The notes under the pieces: generated by a model | Databases searched by the model: none | The model's input: the letters and a program-made list of their open reading frames with translations, nothing else | Told to the model about the DNA's origin: nothing | Shown here: positions 53,136-62,250 of the stretch, one piece after another | Position numbering within the stretch: the stretch's first letter is position 1 | How the letters are laid out: each line of letters begins with the position of its first letter | Assembly: GCA_023461275.1 (NCBI GenBank) | Contig: JAEYMI010000076.1 | Span: 81,904 to 145,903 of the forward strand | DNA: 64,000 bases | Direction: 5' to 3' | Source: Actinomycetes bacterium | GTDB taxonomy: Bacteria; Actinomycetota; Actinomycetes; Mycobacteriales; Mycobacteriaceae | Made by a program: the position numbers and the translations under genes

Positions 53136-54472
53136 CCTTGGCGGCAATCCTGGAAGGTGTTGTTCGGCCGTATGCGTGGGGCTCGCGAACCGCGATCGCC
53201 TCGCTGCGTGGCAAGCCCGTGCCGTCACCGCATCCGGAGGCCGAACTCTGGTTCGGCGCCCATCCCGGTGGTCCCGCGGTCTGCATCGACGCCGGGGAGA
53301 CCCGAACCGATCTGCCCGGGACCGATCCGCTTCGGACCGATCTGTTGAGCCGCATCGAGGCCGACCCGGTCGCGAACCTCGGGGCGGTGAGCGTCGCCGA
53401 GTTCGGCGGTCGGCTACCGTTCCTGCTCAAGATCCTCGCCGCTGCCGAACCGTTGTCGCTGCAGGCCCACCCCAGCTCCGAACAGGCACGTGAGGGATTC
53501 GCCCGGGAGAACGCCGCCGGTCTGCCGGTGGACGCCTCCAACCGCAACTACCGGGATCCGTGGCACAAACCCGAATTGATCGTGGCGCTCACCGAATTCG
53601 ATGCGCTTGCGGGTTTCCGGTCGCCGGCGCGCACCATCGAACTGATGCGTGAGCTGCAGGTCAGCGAGCTCGACCGGTACCTGGGGATGCTCGTCGGGCA
53701 ACCCGACGCCGAGGGGCTGCGTGCGCTGTTCACCACCTGGCTGACGCTGCCGGAGTCGGCGATCGGCGTGCTGGTACCCGCGGTGCTGAACGCGGCGGTC
53801 AATGTGCTCGGCGCCGGTGGCGGCAGCTTCGACGCCGAACTGCGGACCGTGCTGGAGTTGGGGGAGCGCTATCCCAACGATCCCGGCGTGCTTGCGGCGA
53901 TGTTGCTCAACCGGGTGCGGTTGCAGCCCGGTCAGGGTCTCTACCTGCCTGCGGGCAACCTGCACGCCTACCTCGACGGGACCGGCGTGGAGATCATGGC
54001 GAACTCCGACAACGTGTTGCGCGGTGGTCTGACGCCCAAGCACATCGATGTACCCGAGCTGCTGCGTGTGCTGGACTTCTCGCCGGTCGAGGAGGCGGAT
54101 CTGACACCGACCATCCGGACGGTCGGTGCCGAACGCGTCTATCTCACGCCGGCACCGGAATTCCGGTTGTCGCGGGTGGAACTCGACGGCACCGGGCTGC
54201 GGCACGCGTCGTCGATCTGCTTCGACATGCCCGGGCCGCAGATCCTGGTGGTGCTGACCGGCTCGATCGAGGTACGCCCGGTGGGGGAGACCCCGTTCGT
54301 CGTCGCGTCCGGGCAGGCGGCGTGGCTGTCCGACGCCGATCCGGACGTGGTCATTCGCGCGGCGTCCTCGCGGGCGGTGTTCTTCCGTGCGCGGGTACCT
54401 GTCGGCGCCGACGTGGTGGTTCCGGAGCAGTCGGTTTCCGGTGCCGACGGGTTCGGGCAGTTCAGTAGCTGA
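53132..54472 (+). CDS. manA: Mannose-6-phosphate isomerase, class I (ManA)
   Basis: 446 residues from GTG 53132. Type I PMI cupin: RPYAWGSRTAI, PEAELWFGAHPGGPA, the metal-binding LQAHPSSEQA, KPELIVALTEFDALAGFRS and the YLPAGNLHAYLDGTGVEIMANSDNVLRGGLTPK signature in the C-terminal half (quoted in two pieces: up to EIMANSDN and then LRGGLTPK). It interconverts fructose-6-P and mannose-6-P, feeding GDP-mannose for PIM, LM and LAM. The 3' end overlaps the convergent eccE gene by 11 bases. Confidence 0.93.
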   Translation: MTLAAILEGVVRPYAWGSRTAIASLRGKPVPSPHPEAELWFGAHPGGPAVCIDAGETRTDLPGTDPLRTDLLSRIEADPVANLGAVSVAEFGGRLPFLLKILAAAEPLSLQAHPSSEQAREGFARENAAGLPVDASNRNYRDPWHKPELIVALTEFDALAGFRSPARTIELMRELQVSELDRYLGMLVGQPDAEGLRALFTTWLTLPESAIGVLVPAVLNAAVNVLGAGGGSFDAELRTVLELGERYPNDPGVLAAMLLNRVRLQPGQGLYLPAGNLHAYLDGTGVEIMANSDNVLRGGLTPKHIDVPELLRVLDFSPVEEADLTPTIRTVGAERVYLTPAPEFRLSRVELDGTGLRHASSICFDMPGPQILVVLTGSIEVRPVGETPFVVASGQAAWLSDADPDVVIRAASSRAVFFRARVPVGADVVVPEQSVSGADGFGQFSS

Positions 54473-56348
54473 TCGAGCCCCGCGCCGGGCTCGGCGTTTC
54501 CGGGGCGTCGGTGTATCCACCGATGAACGTCCACTCGTCGGGTGTGGCGACCATGGTGACGTGTTCACGTTCAGTCGCGGTGATCACCGAAATATCCTGC
54601 GGCGAGCGAGGATTCTGACGCAGGATGACCGTCGCGTCGGGCACGAGCTGACCGATCCGCGGATCTCCCGGTGCCAGGACGACGATGTGGGTGGTATTGC
54701 TGTCCGGTGCCGGTCCGGTCATGCCGTCGAAGACGACCACACGGTGGCCGGGCTCCTGCTGGATGCGGTCGACCGACAGGCACAGCAGTCGGGTATCGCC
54801 GACCGTGGCGATCAGATGCTGCCACTGGCGCGGGCGCACGGTGTGGACGGTGACCGATGCGCCGATGGCGATGGCGCGCAGGATCACCTGGGCGACAAGG
54901 TGCATACCGGCCGCGATGGCCACCGATCGGACGTCGTGTCCGAGCAGCGGGACCGCAACCGCGCGGCCGTAGTGGTCGGCGCCGACCAGCTGTCCGCAAC
55001 CACCTGCGGGCAAGGACAGGCCGTCCAGGAGTTCGGCCGCGTCGGCACCGTAAACCGCGGGGAGTTCACGATCGATCCGGGTCGGGAACAGCAGGGGTAC
55101 GCCGGCGGTCACGGCGTCGAACTGGCGACCCGCCATGGCGGTCAGTCCCTCCGGCCACGACGCCAGAGTGCGTCCGCCCGAGGGCAATTCGTTGACACGC
55201 ACGATGCCGCTGACCACCAGGGTGCCGACGTCGTCGTGCCGTAGGCGTAGCGCCACCGTCGCAGACAGCACCGAGCTGACCCAGATCTCGGACAGTAGCG
55301 CCGTCAGCGCGCTGGAGGTGAGGGCCTCGGCGTTGACTGCGGCGCTGCGCATCCGCAGCGGCCCGCAGGTCACCGATTCCCACTTCTCCTCGGCATCGTC
55401 GAGGTTGACGCCCTCGACGAGTTGGGAAGTGACCGAGGTGATCTCGGCGGCGCTGAGCACCGAAACCGACAATCCGTTCTCGGCCAGCCGCTGAGCCACC
55501 CGGCGCGTGGTGATCGTCGCCGTGCGCAGCGCACCCACTGCGCCACCACCGCGCCGGGCCACCGCGTCGGGACAGTCGAGCGGGTTGAGCCGCAGGATCA
55601 CCAGGACCGAACGATGTGCGGTCGCCGGAAGCGGCCCCAGCGTGCGGTGATAGCTCTGGGGGATGGGTCCGGTTCCCCAGGTGCGGACGCCGTGGCTGAC
55701 GACGTCGATGGAGCTCAGCGGAATGTCGAAGGGGTTGATGCACTCGGCCAGGGCTGCCAGCGGAATCAGCTGGTCGGCGGGGTCGCTGGCCTGCGACTCC
55801 CCGGGAGTGAGCCGGGTCAGGTGTGGTGTGCCCGGCGCCACGCGGACCACGGTGACCAGCGTGTCGTCGACCCAGCGGGCGCCGATGACGTCAGCCGCAC
55901 CGAGCGCGCGGTGCCCGCGCCCGCCGGCTCCGGTGCGATGCGCGGTACCTGTTCGCGCGGCGGCCGTGCGGTCGGTGGCCGACCCGATGGGGATGTCGAA
56001 CGGGACGGGGGCCAGATCAGTGGCGCGTCTGCGCGCCCGCGCCCAACGAAAACCTATCCGCCGGAAAGCTTTTCCCACGAGGGATCGTCGCGGACCGATA
56101 CTCATCAGCAGCGGCGCGATCAGTGCGGCGACGAGTATCGCGATCCAACCCATCCGGTGGTCGGTGCGCCACCAGATGATGAGCCCGATCGCCAGGATGA
56201 TCTCGATGATGACCAGGGATTGCAGGGAGAGGCCACGTCGAGGCCCCGGTCCGCGCCGCGCCGACCTGGCCGGGGTGCGCCGCGCGGGTGGCGTCGCGTC
56301 GTCCCGGGAGTCGATACGTTCGGGGACACGTTGGGAGGTGGTCGTCAC
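54462..56348 (-). CDS. eccE: Type VII secretion protein EccE
   Basis: About 628 residues from GTG 56348, which follows AGGGGGAT; ATG 56408 is an alternative. Two adjacent hydrophobic segments near the N terminus (LVIIEIILAIGLIIWW and WIAILVAALIAPLLM) are followed by a large soluble domain, the EccE topology. Motif-like blocks include RLTPGE and CPDAVARRGGG. EccE is a membrane component of ESX secretion machines. It is divergent from eccB; no eccC, eccD or mycP lies nearby. Confidence 0.85.
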   Translation of the reverse strand: MTTTSQRVPERIDSRDDATPPARRTPARSARRGPGPRRGLSLQSLVIIEIILAIGLIIWWRTDHRMGWIAILVAALIAPLLMSIGPRRSLVGKAFRRIGFRWARARRRATDLAPVPFDIPIGSATDRTAAARTGTAHRTGAGGRGHRALGAADVIGARWVDDTLVTVVRVAPGTPHLTRLTPGESQASDPADQLIPLAALAECINPFDIPLSSIDVVSHGVRTWGTGPIPQSYHRTLGPLPATAHRSVLVILRLNPLDCPDAVARRGGGAVGALRTATITTRRVAQRLAENGLSVSVLSAAEITSVTSQLVEGVNLDDAEEKWESVTCGPLRMRSAAVNAEALTSSALTALLSEIWVSSVLSATVALRLRHDDVGTLVVSGIVRVNELPSGGRTLASWPEGLTAMAGRQFDAVTAGVPLLFPTRIDRELPAVYGADAAELLDGLSLPAGGCGQLVGADHYGRAVAVPLLGHDVRSVAIAAGMHLVAQVILRAIAIGASVTVHTVRPRQWQHLIATVGDTRLLCLSVDRIQQEPGHRVVVFDGMTGPAPDSNTTHIVVLAPGDPRIGQLVPDATVILRQNPRSPQDISVITATEREHVTMVATPDEWTFIGGYTDAPETPSPARGSISY

Positions 56349-56520
56349 GCCGCCGATCCCCCTGCTCGTCGAGTCGGGGCGCTGGACGCGGTCGTCTGCC
56401 GACACCACCGTCGGCCGCCCCCGAATTGGGTATCGGTTAATCTACTACGGCGCCCAACCGGCTGTGGCATGCGTCCGCCGGGCACGCGTCGGGTGAGGAG
56501 ATCGGGCGGAAGGGGGCGGC

Positions 56521-58014
56521 GTGGCACGGCAGCTGACCACCAAGGCGCAGGTCAACGGATATCGCTTCCTTCTTCGTCGGCTCGAACATGCGCTGGTACG
56601 TCGCGACGTACGCATGCTGCACGATCCGATGCGCTCGCAGATCCAGGCACTCCTGGTGGGGTCGGTCATCGGCCTGTTGCTCCTCGGCGGATGCGGGGTG
56701 TGGGGCCTGGTCAAGCCGCAGGGATCGGTCGGTGACGCGAAGATCGTCGTCAGCAAGGACGGCGGTGGCAACTATGTACTTCTCGACGACACGCTGCACC
56801 CGGTTCTCAATCTCGCCTCGGCTCGGCTGATCACCGGCAGCAGCGAGACGCCCAAGACCGTCAGCGACGGCAAGCTGACCGGGTACCGGCGGGGACCACT
56901 ACTCGGAATCCCCGGCGCTCCCGCAGCGCTCAACGGCTCGGCCCATGCCGGGACGTCGACATGGACGGTGTGTGATTCGTCGACGGTGTCGGCGGAGGTC
57001 TCCGGAGAGTCGGTCGAGCTGGCCGTCATCGGCGACACCCCGGTCCTGGGGTCCGGAGTGGATCGTGCGGCGTCGGATAAGGCCTTGCTGGTCCGCTCGG
57101 CCGGCAAAACCTTCCTCGTCTACGACGACGACTCGACGCCGGTGCGGGCCGAGGTCGATACGAAGAGCGTGCCGGTGATGCGGGCGCTCGGACTGGAGAA
57201 CGCGACCCCTCGCGACATCAGCACCGGGCTGCTCAACGCCATCGGCGAGGTCGAGCCGTTGACGGTGCCCGCCATCGACGACGCCGGTAAGCCGTCGACC
57301 AGCGTGCCCGGGTCGACGATCGGTTCGGTGGTGCGCACGGTGGGAATCAACGATCAGACGAGCTACTTCGTGGTGCTCGGTGACGGCACCCAGCAGATCA
57401 GCGAAGCGACCGCGGAAATCCTGCGCCTGGCCGACCGGGCCGGCGCCGCGCCGGTGAAGACGGTTGCCCCGGGCGCGATGGCGGCCTCGCCGAGCGCGGT
57501 GAAACTCCCCATCGACAGGTTCCCGGCTCGTCGTCCGACGCTGCTCGCATCGTCGTCGGATCCGGTTGTCTGCCAGTCGTGGACGCGAAGCCGGGACAAC
57601 TCCGCGGCGAAGACCGAACTGCTGGTCGGGCGACGACTTCCACTGGGTGACGGTGCCACACCGGTCGCGGTTTCCTCCGCCGACGGTTCGGGGCCCGGTG
57701 TCGACGAGGTGTACCTGCGACCGGGTTCGGGTGAGTACATCCAGGTGACCGGCGCCGAGGCCGACAGTACGCGGGCCGAATCCCGGTTCTATGTGAGCGA
57801 TTCGGGAGTGAAGTTCGGCATTCCGGACGCGGCCACCGGCAGCGTGCTCGGGCTCGGCGACAGTCCGTCTCCGGCACCGTGGTCGATGGTGTCGCTGCTG
57901 GTCTCGGGGCCCACGCTGTCGCGCGCGAACGCGTTGGTCTCCCATGACGCCATCGCACCCGACAGCGAGGGGCGCGGGATCAGCCCACCGTCGGGTGCGG
58001 CGCCGGCGAACTGA
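56521..58014 (+). CDS. eccB: Type VII secretion protein EccB
   Basis: 497 residues from GTG 56521 after GGAAGGGGG. The diagnostic start reads RQLTTKAQVNGYRFLLRRLEHALVRRD, followed by one transmembrane helix (LLVGSVIGLLLLGGCGVWGL) and a periplasmic domain with VCDSS and VCQSW Cys pair positions. EccB anchors the ESX membrane complex. Only eccE accompanies it here, so the remaining ESX genes must lie elsewhere. Confidence 0.92.
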   Translation: MARQLTTKAQVNGYRFLLRRLEHALVRRDVRMLHDPMRSQIQALLVGSVIGLLLLGGCGVWGLVKPQGSVGDAKIVVSKDGGGNYVLLDDTLHPVLNLASARLITGSSETPKTVSDGKLTGYRRGPLLGIPGAPAALNGSAHAGTSTWTVCDSSTVSAEVSGESVELAVIGDTPVLGSGVDRAASDKALLVRSAGKTFLVYDDDSTPVRAEVDTKSVPVMRALGLENATPRDISTGLLNAIGEVEPLTVPAIDDAGKPSTSVPGSTIGSVVRTVGINDQTSYFVVLGDGTQQISEATAEILRLADRAGAAPVKTVAPGAMAASPSAVKLPIDRFPARRPTLLASSSDPVVCQSWTRSRDNSAAKTELLVGRRLPLGDGATPVAVSSADGSGPGVDEVYLRPGSGEYIQVTGAEADSTRAESRFYVSDSGVKFGIPDAATGSVLGLGDSPSPAPWSMVSLLVSGPTLSRANALVSHDAIAPDSEGRGISPPSGAAPAN

Positions 58015-58050
58015 AGTTCGAGCCCGCCGGGCCGCCCGATCCGGTACCGC

Positions 58051-59211
58051 TCAGGACGTGAGGGGCCCGCCGACGATGTTGGCGACGATGCCGCCGATGA
58101 TGCGTTCGCCGTCCTCGTGACGTAGTTCCTCGTACCACGCGGCGGTCTTCTCGGGGTCCTTCGCGTGCGTCACGTCGCATCGCTTACGCGCCCGCAGCAC
58201 CAGGTCTCCGGCGCGTTCGGCCCGGGACGACTCGTACTGTGCCAGGGCGGCATGGACATCGTCGGGATTGTCGGTGAAGGCGAACTGCAGCGCGACCGCA
58301 TCCTCCATCGCCGAGCAGCCGCCCTGCCCGATGTCGGGGGTGGTGTTGTGCGCGGCGTCGCCGAGTACCGCCACCCGGCCTTTGACCCAGGTGTGGAAGG
58401 GGTCGAGATCCAGGATCTCCACCCGGTTGGTCGTTTTCGGGTCGAGCTTCTCGATGAGTGTCTGCACGCCGGGTGCCCATCCGGCGAATTCCTTGGTGAG
58501 CACCTCGCGGGCGGTACCGCGTTCGAACGGCACACCTTCGGGCATCGGCACGTCGAAGAAGAAGTAGAAGCGGTTGTCGGCGATCGGCATGGCCGAGACG
58601 CGCTTGCCGTCGCCGACGTAGGTGGTCCATTCGGTCGCCGGGCTGACCGCCTCGTCGACCTCGACGAGGCCGTTGAAGTTGACGTAGCCGGCGTATCGAC
58701 GCTCCACGGGGCCGCCGAGGACGTACTCGCGGGTCAGTGACTTGGCGCCGTCGGCACCGATGACGACGTCAGCGGAGACGGTGGTGCCGTCGGCGAATTC
58801 GACTGTCGCGGCGTCGGTTCCGTCAGTGACCGAGACCATTTTCATGCCGAAGTGGATGTCGTCGAAGCCGTAGGCGTTCATCAGCATGAGCTGGAGTTCG
58901 GCTCGTGCGACCGGATACGGGCGTTGGCCGACCTCTTCGATCAGTGGCGCCATACTGAAGCGGCACATGGTTTCTCCGGTGAGCCCGTCGATGTAGGACA
59001 TCGTGTCGACGATGCCGCCGAGCGCCGCGGTTTCCTCCTCGAGGCCGAGGTAGTTCAAACACTTGACCCCGTTGGACCACACCGAGATCGCCGCACCCAC
59101 CGGTTTATTCTCGGTGACCTGCTCGTAGACCTCGACGTCCACGCCGATCTTCTTCAGCGCGATGGCTGCACTGAGGCCTCCCATACCGGCACCGATGATC
59201 ACTGCTTTCAC
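58051..59211 (-). CDS. hpxO: FAD-dependent urate hydroxylase-like monooxygenase (HpxO type)
   Basis: 386 residues from GTG 59211, preceded by AGAAGG. FAD motifs: AVIIGAGMGGLSAAIALKK, the DG motif IGADGAKSL and GDAAHNTTPDIGQGGCSAMEDA. The text follows Klebsiella HpxO closely by memory (EQVTENKPVGAAISVWSNGVKC, RRYAGYVNFNGLVE, VLRARKRCDVTH), so urate or a related purine is the likely substrate, giving 5-hydroxyisourate. It lies downstream of a TetR gene on the same strand. Confidence 0.8.
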   Translation of the reverse strand: MKAVIIGAGMGGLSAAIALKKIGVDVEVYEQVTENKPVGAAISVWSNGVKCLNYLGLEEETAALGGIVDTMSYIDGLTGETMCRFSMAPLIEEVGQRPYPVARAELQLMLMNAYGFDDIHFGMKMVSVTDGTDAATVEFADGTTVSADVVIGADGAKSLTREYVLGGPVERRYAGYVNFNGLVEVDEAVSPATEWTTYVGDGKRVSAMPIADNRFYFFFDVPMPEGVPFERGTAREVLTKEFAGWAPGVQTLIEKLDPKTTNRVEILDLDPFHTWVKGRVAVLGDAAHNTTPDIGQGGCSAMEDAVALQFAFTDNPDDVHAALAQYESSRAERAGDLVLRARKRCDVTHAKDPEKTAAWYEELRHEDGERIIGGIVANIVGGPLTS

Positions 59212-59303
59212 GTCCCACACCCTTCTGTCGCCTCGATTTTCCAAGGCTAGGACGGATGGGGTGATCGCGCGCGTCGGAGCGGGGGACCCGGGTGGACGTG
59301 CGC

Positions 59304-59960
59304 TCAGCGCACACCGGCAACCATGGTGCGCACCATGGTTTCCCACTGATCGGCGATGGTCGTGATGTCCACGCCGACCGACGTGGTGAAGTGGTGCACC
59401 GACGCCGCGCTCAGTGGCGCCTGGATCGCGATCGCGGTGATGTCCACCTGCGGGCCGAATCCCAACTGCCGCAGCAAGATCTGGACGTGTTGGGTGGAAC
59501 TTCGGGAGACCGGGTGATCCAGGAAGTCGCCGCCGGCGGCGCCCGCTTCGAGTAGCAGGTCGAGGTGATCGACGGTCTGCTTGAGGCGTGCGCGGCCGTA
59601 GGCGAGCAACCGCTCCAGCGGCGGCGCGCCGGGGCCGAGGGGCTCGGGTCCGGAAAGGTAGGCCTGCTGGAGTCCTGATTCGGAATGGTCGAGCAGCGCC
59701 ATCATCAGACCGGTCCGGCTGCCGAAACGTCGGAACACCGTTCCCTTACCGACGCCCGCCTCGCGCGCGACGGCATCCATGGTGACCGCGGCCGGCCCCT
59801 TGGTGTCGATGAGGTGTTGAGCGGCGGCCAGGAGCAGGCGTCGGTTGCGTGCGGCGTCGGCGCGCTCGGTGTCGGATCGTCCCGACGACACTGCCCCGGA
59901 CATGCCCGGACCCGTCGACAGCGGGATCTGGCCTGCGGGGATGTGGTCGGAGTTCGACAC
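59304..59960 (-). CDS. TetR family transcriptional regulator
   Basis: 218 residues from ATG 59960. HTH: AVTMDAVAREAGVGKGTVFRRFGSRTGLMMALL. It is 92 bases upstream of the HpxO-like gene on the same strand and divergent from an FMN reductase gene. An inverted repeat at 59986-60015 is a candidate operator. The ligand is unknown, possibly a flavoprotein substrate. Confidence 0.85.
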   Translation of the reverse strand: MSNSDHIPAGQIPLSTGPGMSGAVSSGRSDTERADAARNRRLLLAAAQHLIDTKGPAAVTMDAVAREAGVGKGTVFRRFGSRTGLMMALLDHSESGLQQAYLSGPEPLGPGAPPLERLLAYGRARLKQTVDHLDLLLEAGAAGGDFLDHPVSRSSTQHVQILLRQLGFGPQVDITAIAIQAPLSAASVHHFTTSVGVDITTIADQWETMVRTMVAGVR

Positions 59961-59985
59961 GTGATGAGCCTAACGCTTGACATGA

Positions 59986-60015
59986 AACCGGAATCAATCG
60001 GACTGTAGTCCGGTT
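59986..60015. promoter_or_regulatory. Inverted repeat between TetR and FMN reductase genes
   Basis: AACCGGA (59986-59992) and TCCGGTT (60009-60015) are perfect arms 16 bases apart. A TTGACA box lies just upstream at 59977-59982. The position between divergent starts fits an operator/promoter for the TetR protein. Confidence 0.5.
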
Positions 60016-60076
60016 ACTAGTATCCGTCATCGATCCACGTCGTGGCCAATCGCCACGCTGACTGTGAGGAAGAGCA

Positions 60077-60649
60077 ATGACCCAGGGAACAACCGAGATC
60101 GTCGCGTTGGTGGGAAGTCTGCGCCGCGCCTCGATCAACCGTCGCCTCGCCCAGGTGGCCGCCGACAACGCCCCGTCGGGCGTACACATCACCGTCGTCG
60201 ACGACCTTGGTCTGCTGCCGTTCTACAGCGAGGACGTCGATCCCTCGACGTCGCCGGATGTGAGCGAGGTGGACGCCAATGTACAGCGGCTGCGCGACGC
60301 CGTTACCGCCGCCGACGCGGTCCTGGTGGTCACCCCGGAGCACAACGGAACCATTCCGGCCGCATTGAAGAACGCCATCGACTGGCTGTCGCGTCCGTAC
60401 GGCAAGGGAGCGATCTCGGCCAAGCCGGTCGGTGTGATCGGTGCGGCGCTCGGACGGTACGCGGGCACGTGGTCGCGCGAGGACACCCGCAAGTCGATCG
60501 GCATCGCCGGTGGCCGGGTCGTCGAGGATGTCGAGGTGGGCGTCCAGAGCTCCGCGCTCGGCGAGAGCGGGGAGTTCGACGCCGAGACCGTCGAACAGGT
60601 GACCGTGGCGGTTCGGCGACTGGCCGACGAGGTGTCGGCACTCGTCTGA
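60077..60649 (+). CDS. NADPH-dependent FMN reductase family protein
   Basis: 190 residues. Flavodoxin-like fold of the FMN_red family: ALVGSLRRASINRRLA at the phosphate loop and VVTPEHNGTIPAALKNAIDWLSRP at the flavin site. It reduces quinones, azo compounds or FMN using NADPH. ATG 60077 is 7 bases after GAAGAGC. It is the last gene before the homopolymer junction and the last one that looks actinobacterial. Confidence 0.87.
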   Translation: MTQGTTEIVALVGSLRRASINRRLAQVAADNAPSGVHITVVDDLGLLPFYSEDVDPSTSPDVSEVDANVQRLRDAVTAADAVLVVTPEHNGTIPAALKNAIDWLSRPYGKGAISAKPVGVIGAALGRYAGTWSREDTRKSIGIAGGRVVEDVEVGVQSSALGESGEFDAETVEQVTVAVRRLADEVSALV

Positions 60650-60680
60650 CTCGGGCCTGCATCTGAGCTCTGGGGCGACG

Positions 60681-60718
60681 GCGGGGGGCCGGGGGGGGCC
60701 GCCCCCCCCCCCCCGGCC
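60681..60718. other. G/C homopolymer junction, probable misassembly
   Basis: Runs of six G, eight G and thirteen C separated by CC/CCG make a 38-base stretch of pure G and C with no coding sense. To the left all genes are actinobacterial; to the right all look gammaproteobacterial. Such poly-G/poly-C ends are typical of artefactual read or scaffold joins. Confidence 0.8.
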
Positions 60719-60733
60719 ACTACCGCAATCCAC

Positions 60734-62098
60734 TCAGTACGCGAACTCGCGGAACACCGGATCGACGTCACCATGCCAGCGGCCATGGAACAGCGCCAGC
60801 TTGCGCTCGGCCGGGGTCAGGCCGGATTCGACGATCTCCTGCAGCACGTCCAGGAACTTGCTCTCGTCCTGGCCGTCGGCATTGCGCGCCGCACGGCGCT
60901 TGAGGCCTTCCACGGAAATCCTGACCGCTTCCCGCGCCAGGTCACGCACCGTGCCGTTGCGGAACGGCAGATTCATCGCATGCTTCGGTACACCATCGCG
61001 CAGCGCATGGCGCTCGGCCAGGGTGAAGTCGCGCACCAGGTCCCAGGCGGCATCCAGTGCGGTGTCGTCGTACAGCAGGCCCACCCAGAACGCCGGCAGC
61101 GCACACAGGCGGCTCCACGGGCCACCGTCGGCACCACGCATTTCCAGGTACTTCTTCAGGCGCACTTCCGGGAACGCAGTGGTCATGTGGTCCGACCAGT
61201 CGCGCAGCGTCGGCAGCGCGCCCGGCAGCACCGGCAGCCTGGCCTGCATGAAATCACGGAAGCTCTGCCCGCTGGCATCGTGGTAGATGCCATCGCGGTA
61301 GGAGAAATACATCGGCACGTCGAGCAGGTAATCGACATAGCGCTCGTAACCGAAGCCGTCCTCGAACACGAAGTCGAGCATGCCGGTGCGATCGACGTCG
61401 GTGTCGGTCCAGATGTGCGAGCGATAGCTCAGGTAGCCGTTCGGCTTGCCTTCGGTGAACGGCGAATCGGCAAACAGCGCAGTGGCAATCGGCTGCAGCG
61501 CCAGCGACACGCGGAACTTCTTCACCATGTCCGCCTCGGTCGCGTAGTCCAGGTTCACCTGCACCGTGCAGGTGCGGGTCATCATGTCCAGGCCCAGCGA
61601 ACCGACCTTGGGCATGTACGAACGCATGATCTTGTAGCGGCCCTTGGGCATCCACGGCATCTCGTCGCGCTTCCACTTGGGCTGGAAGCCCATGCCGAGG
61701 AAGCCCAACTGCAGTTCGCCAGCCACCTGCGCCACTTCGTTGAGGTGGGTGCCGGTCTCCACGCAGGTCTGGTGGATGGTCTCCAGCGCCGCGCCGGACA
61801 GTTCCAGCTGACCGGCCGGCTCCAGCGTCACCGAGGCCCCATCGCGCAGCAGGGCGATGGTGTTGCCGTTCTCCTGCACCGGCTCCCAGCCGAAGCGGAC
61901 CAGGCCGTTGAGCAGCGCTTCGATGCCACGCTCGCCCTCGAAGGTCGGCGGCCGCAGGTCATCCAGGCGGAATCCGAACTTCTCGTGCTCGGTACCAATG
62001 CGCCACTGCGCACGGGGTTTCTCGCCGGAGGCGATCACCTCCACCAGCTGCGAGCGGTCGGTAATGGGGGTATCGGCGACGTGGCTGGGGCTCGACAA
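60734..62098 (-). CDS. gshA: Glutamate-cysteine ligase GshA (Xanthomonadaceae type)
   Basis: 454 residues from a TTG at 62098 (SSPSHVADTPITDRSQ). GCS2/plant-type ligase: WRIGTEHEKFGF at the start, GLGMGFQPKW-like substrate region (FLGMGFQPKWKRDEMPWMPKGRY in two parts), MMTRTCTVQVNLDY and FRNGTVRDLA. It makes gamma-glutamylcysteine, the first step of glutathione synthesis. This does not fit a mycothiol organism and closely resembles Stenotrophomonas/Xanthomonas GshA by memory. Gene orientation and neighbours also change here. Confidence 0.9.
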   Translation of the reverse strand: MSSPSHVADTPITDRSQLVEVIASGEKPRAQWRIGTEHEKFGFRLDDLRPPTFEGERGIEALLNGLVRFGWEPVQENGNTIALLRDGASVTLEPAGQLELSGAALETIHQTCVETGTHLNEVAQVAGELQLGFLGMGFQPKWKRDEMPWMPKGRYKIMRSYMPKVGSLGLDMMTRTCTVQVNLDYATEADMVKKFRVSLALQPIATALFADSPFTEGKPNGYLSYRSHIWTDTDVDRTGMLDFVFEDGFGYERYVDYLLDVPMYFSYRDGIYHDASGQSFRDFMQARLPVLPGALPTLRDWSDHMTTAFPEVRLKKYLEMRGADGGPWSRLCALPAFWVGLLYDDTALDAAWDLVRDFTLAERHALRDGVPKHAMNLPFRNGTVRDLAREAVRISVEGLKRRAARNADGQDESKFLDVLQEIVESGLTPAERKLALFHGRWHGDVDPVFREFAY

Positions 62099-62250
62099 GG
62101 GGGTGGCTCGCTGGACAGTGGCAGGGGATGTGGGGCCCGGGGCCTTCCATCGCAAGGGCGCACTATAGCGTGGCACCCCGTTGCGTCATGCGACGGTGAC
62201 GGGTTTCAGCATCCTACCGACGCCCTCTTGACCCTCGTACACTCAACGAC

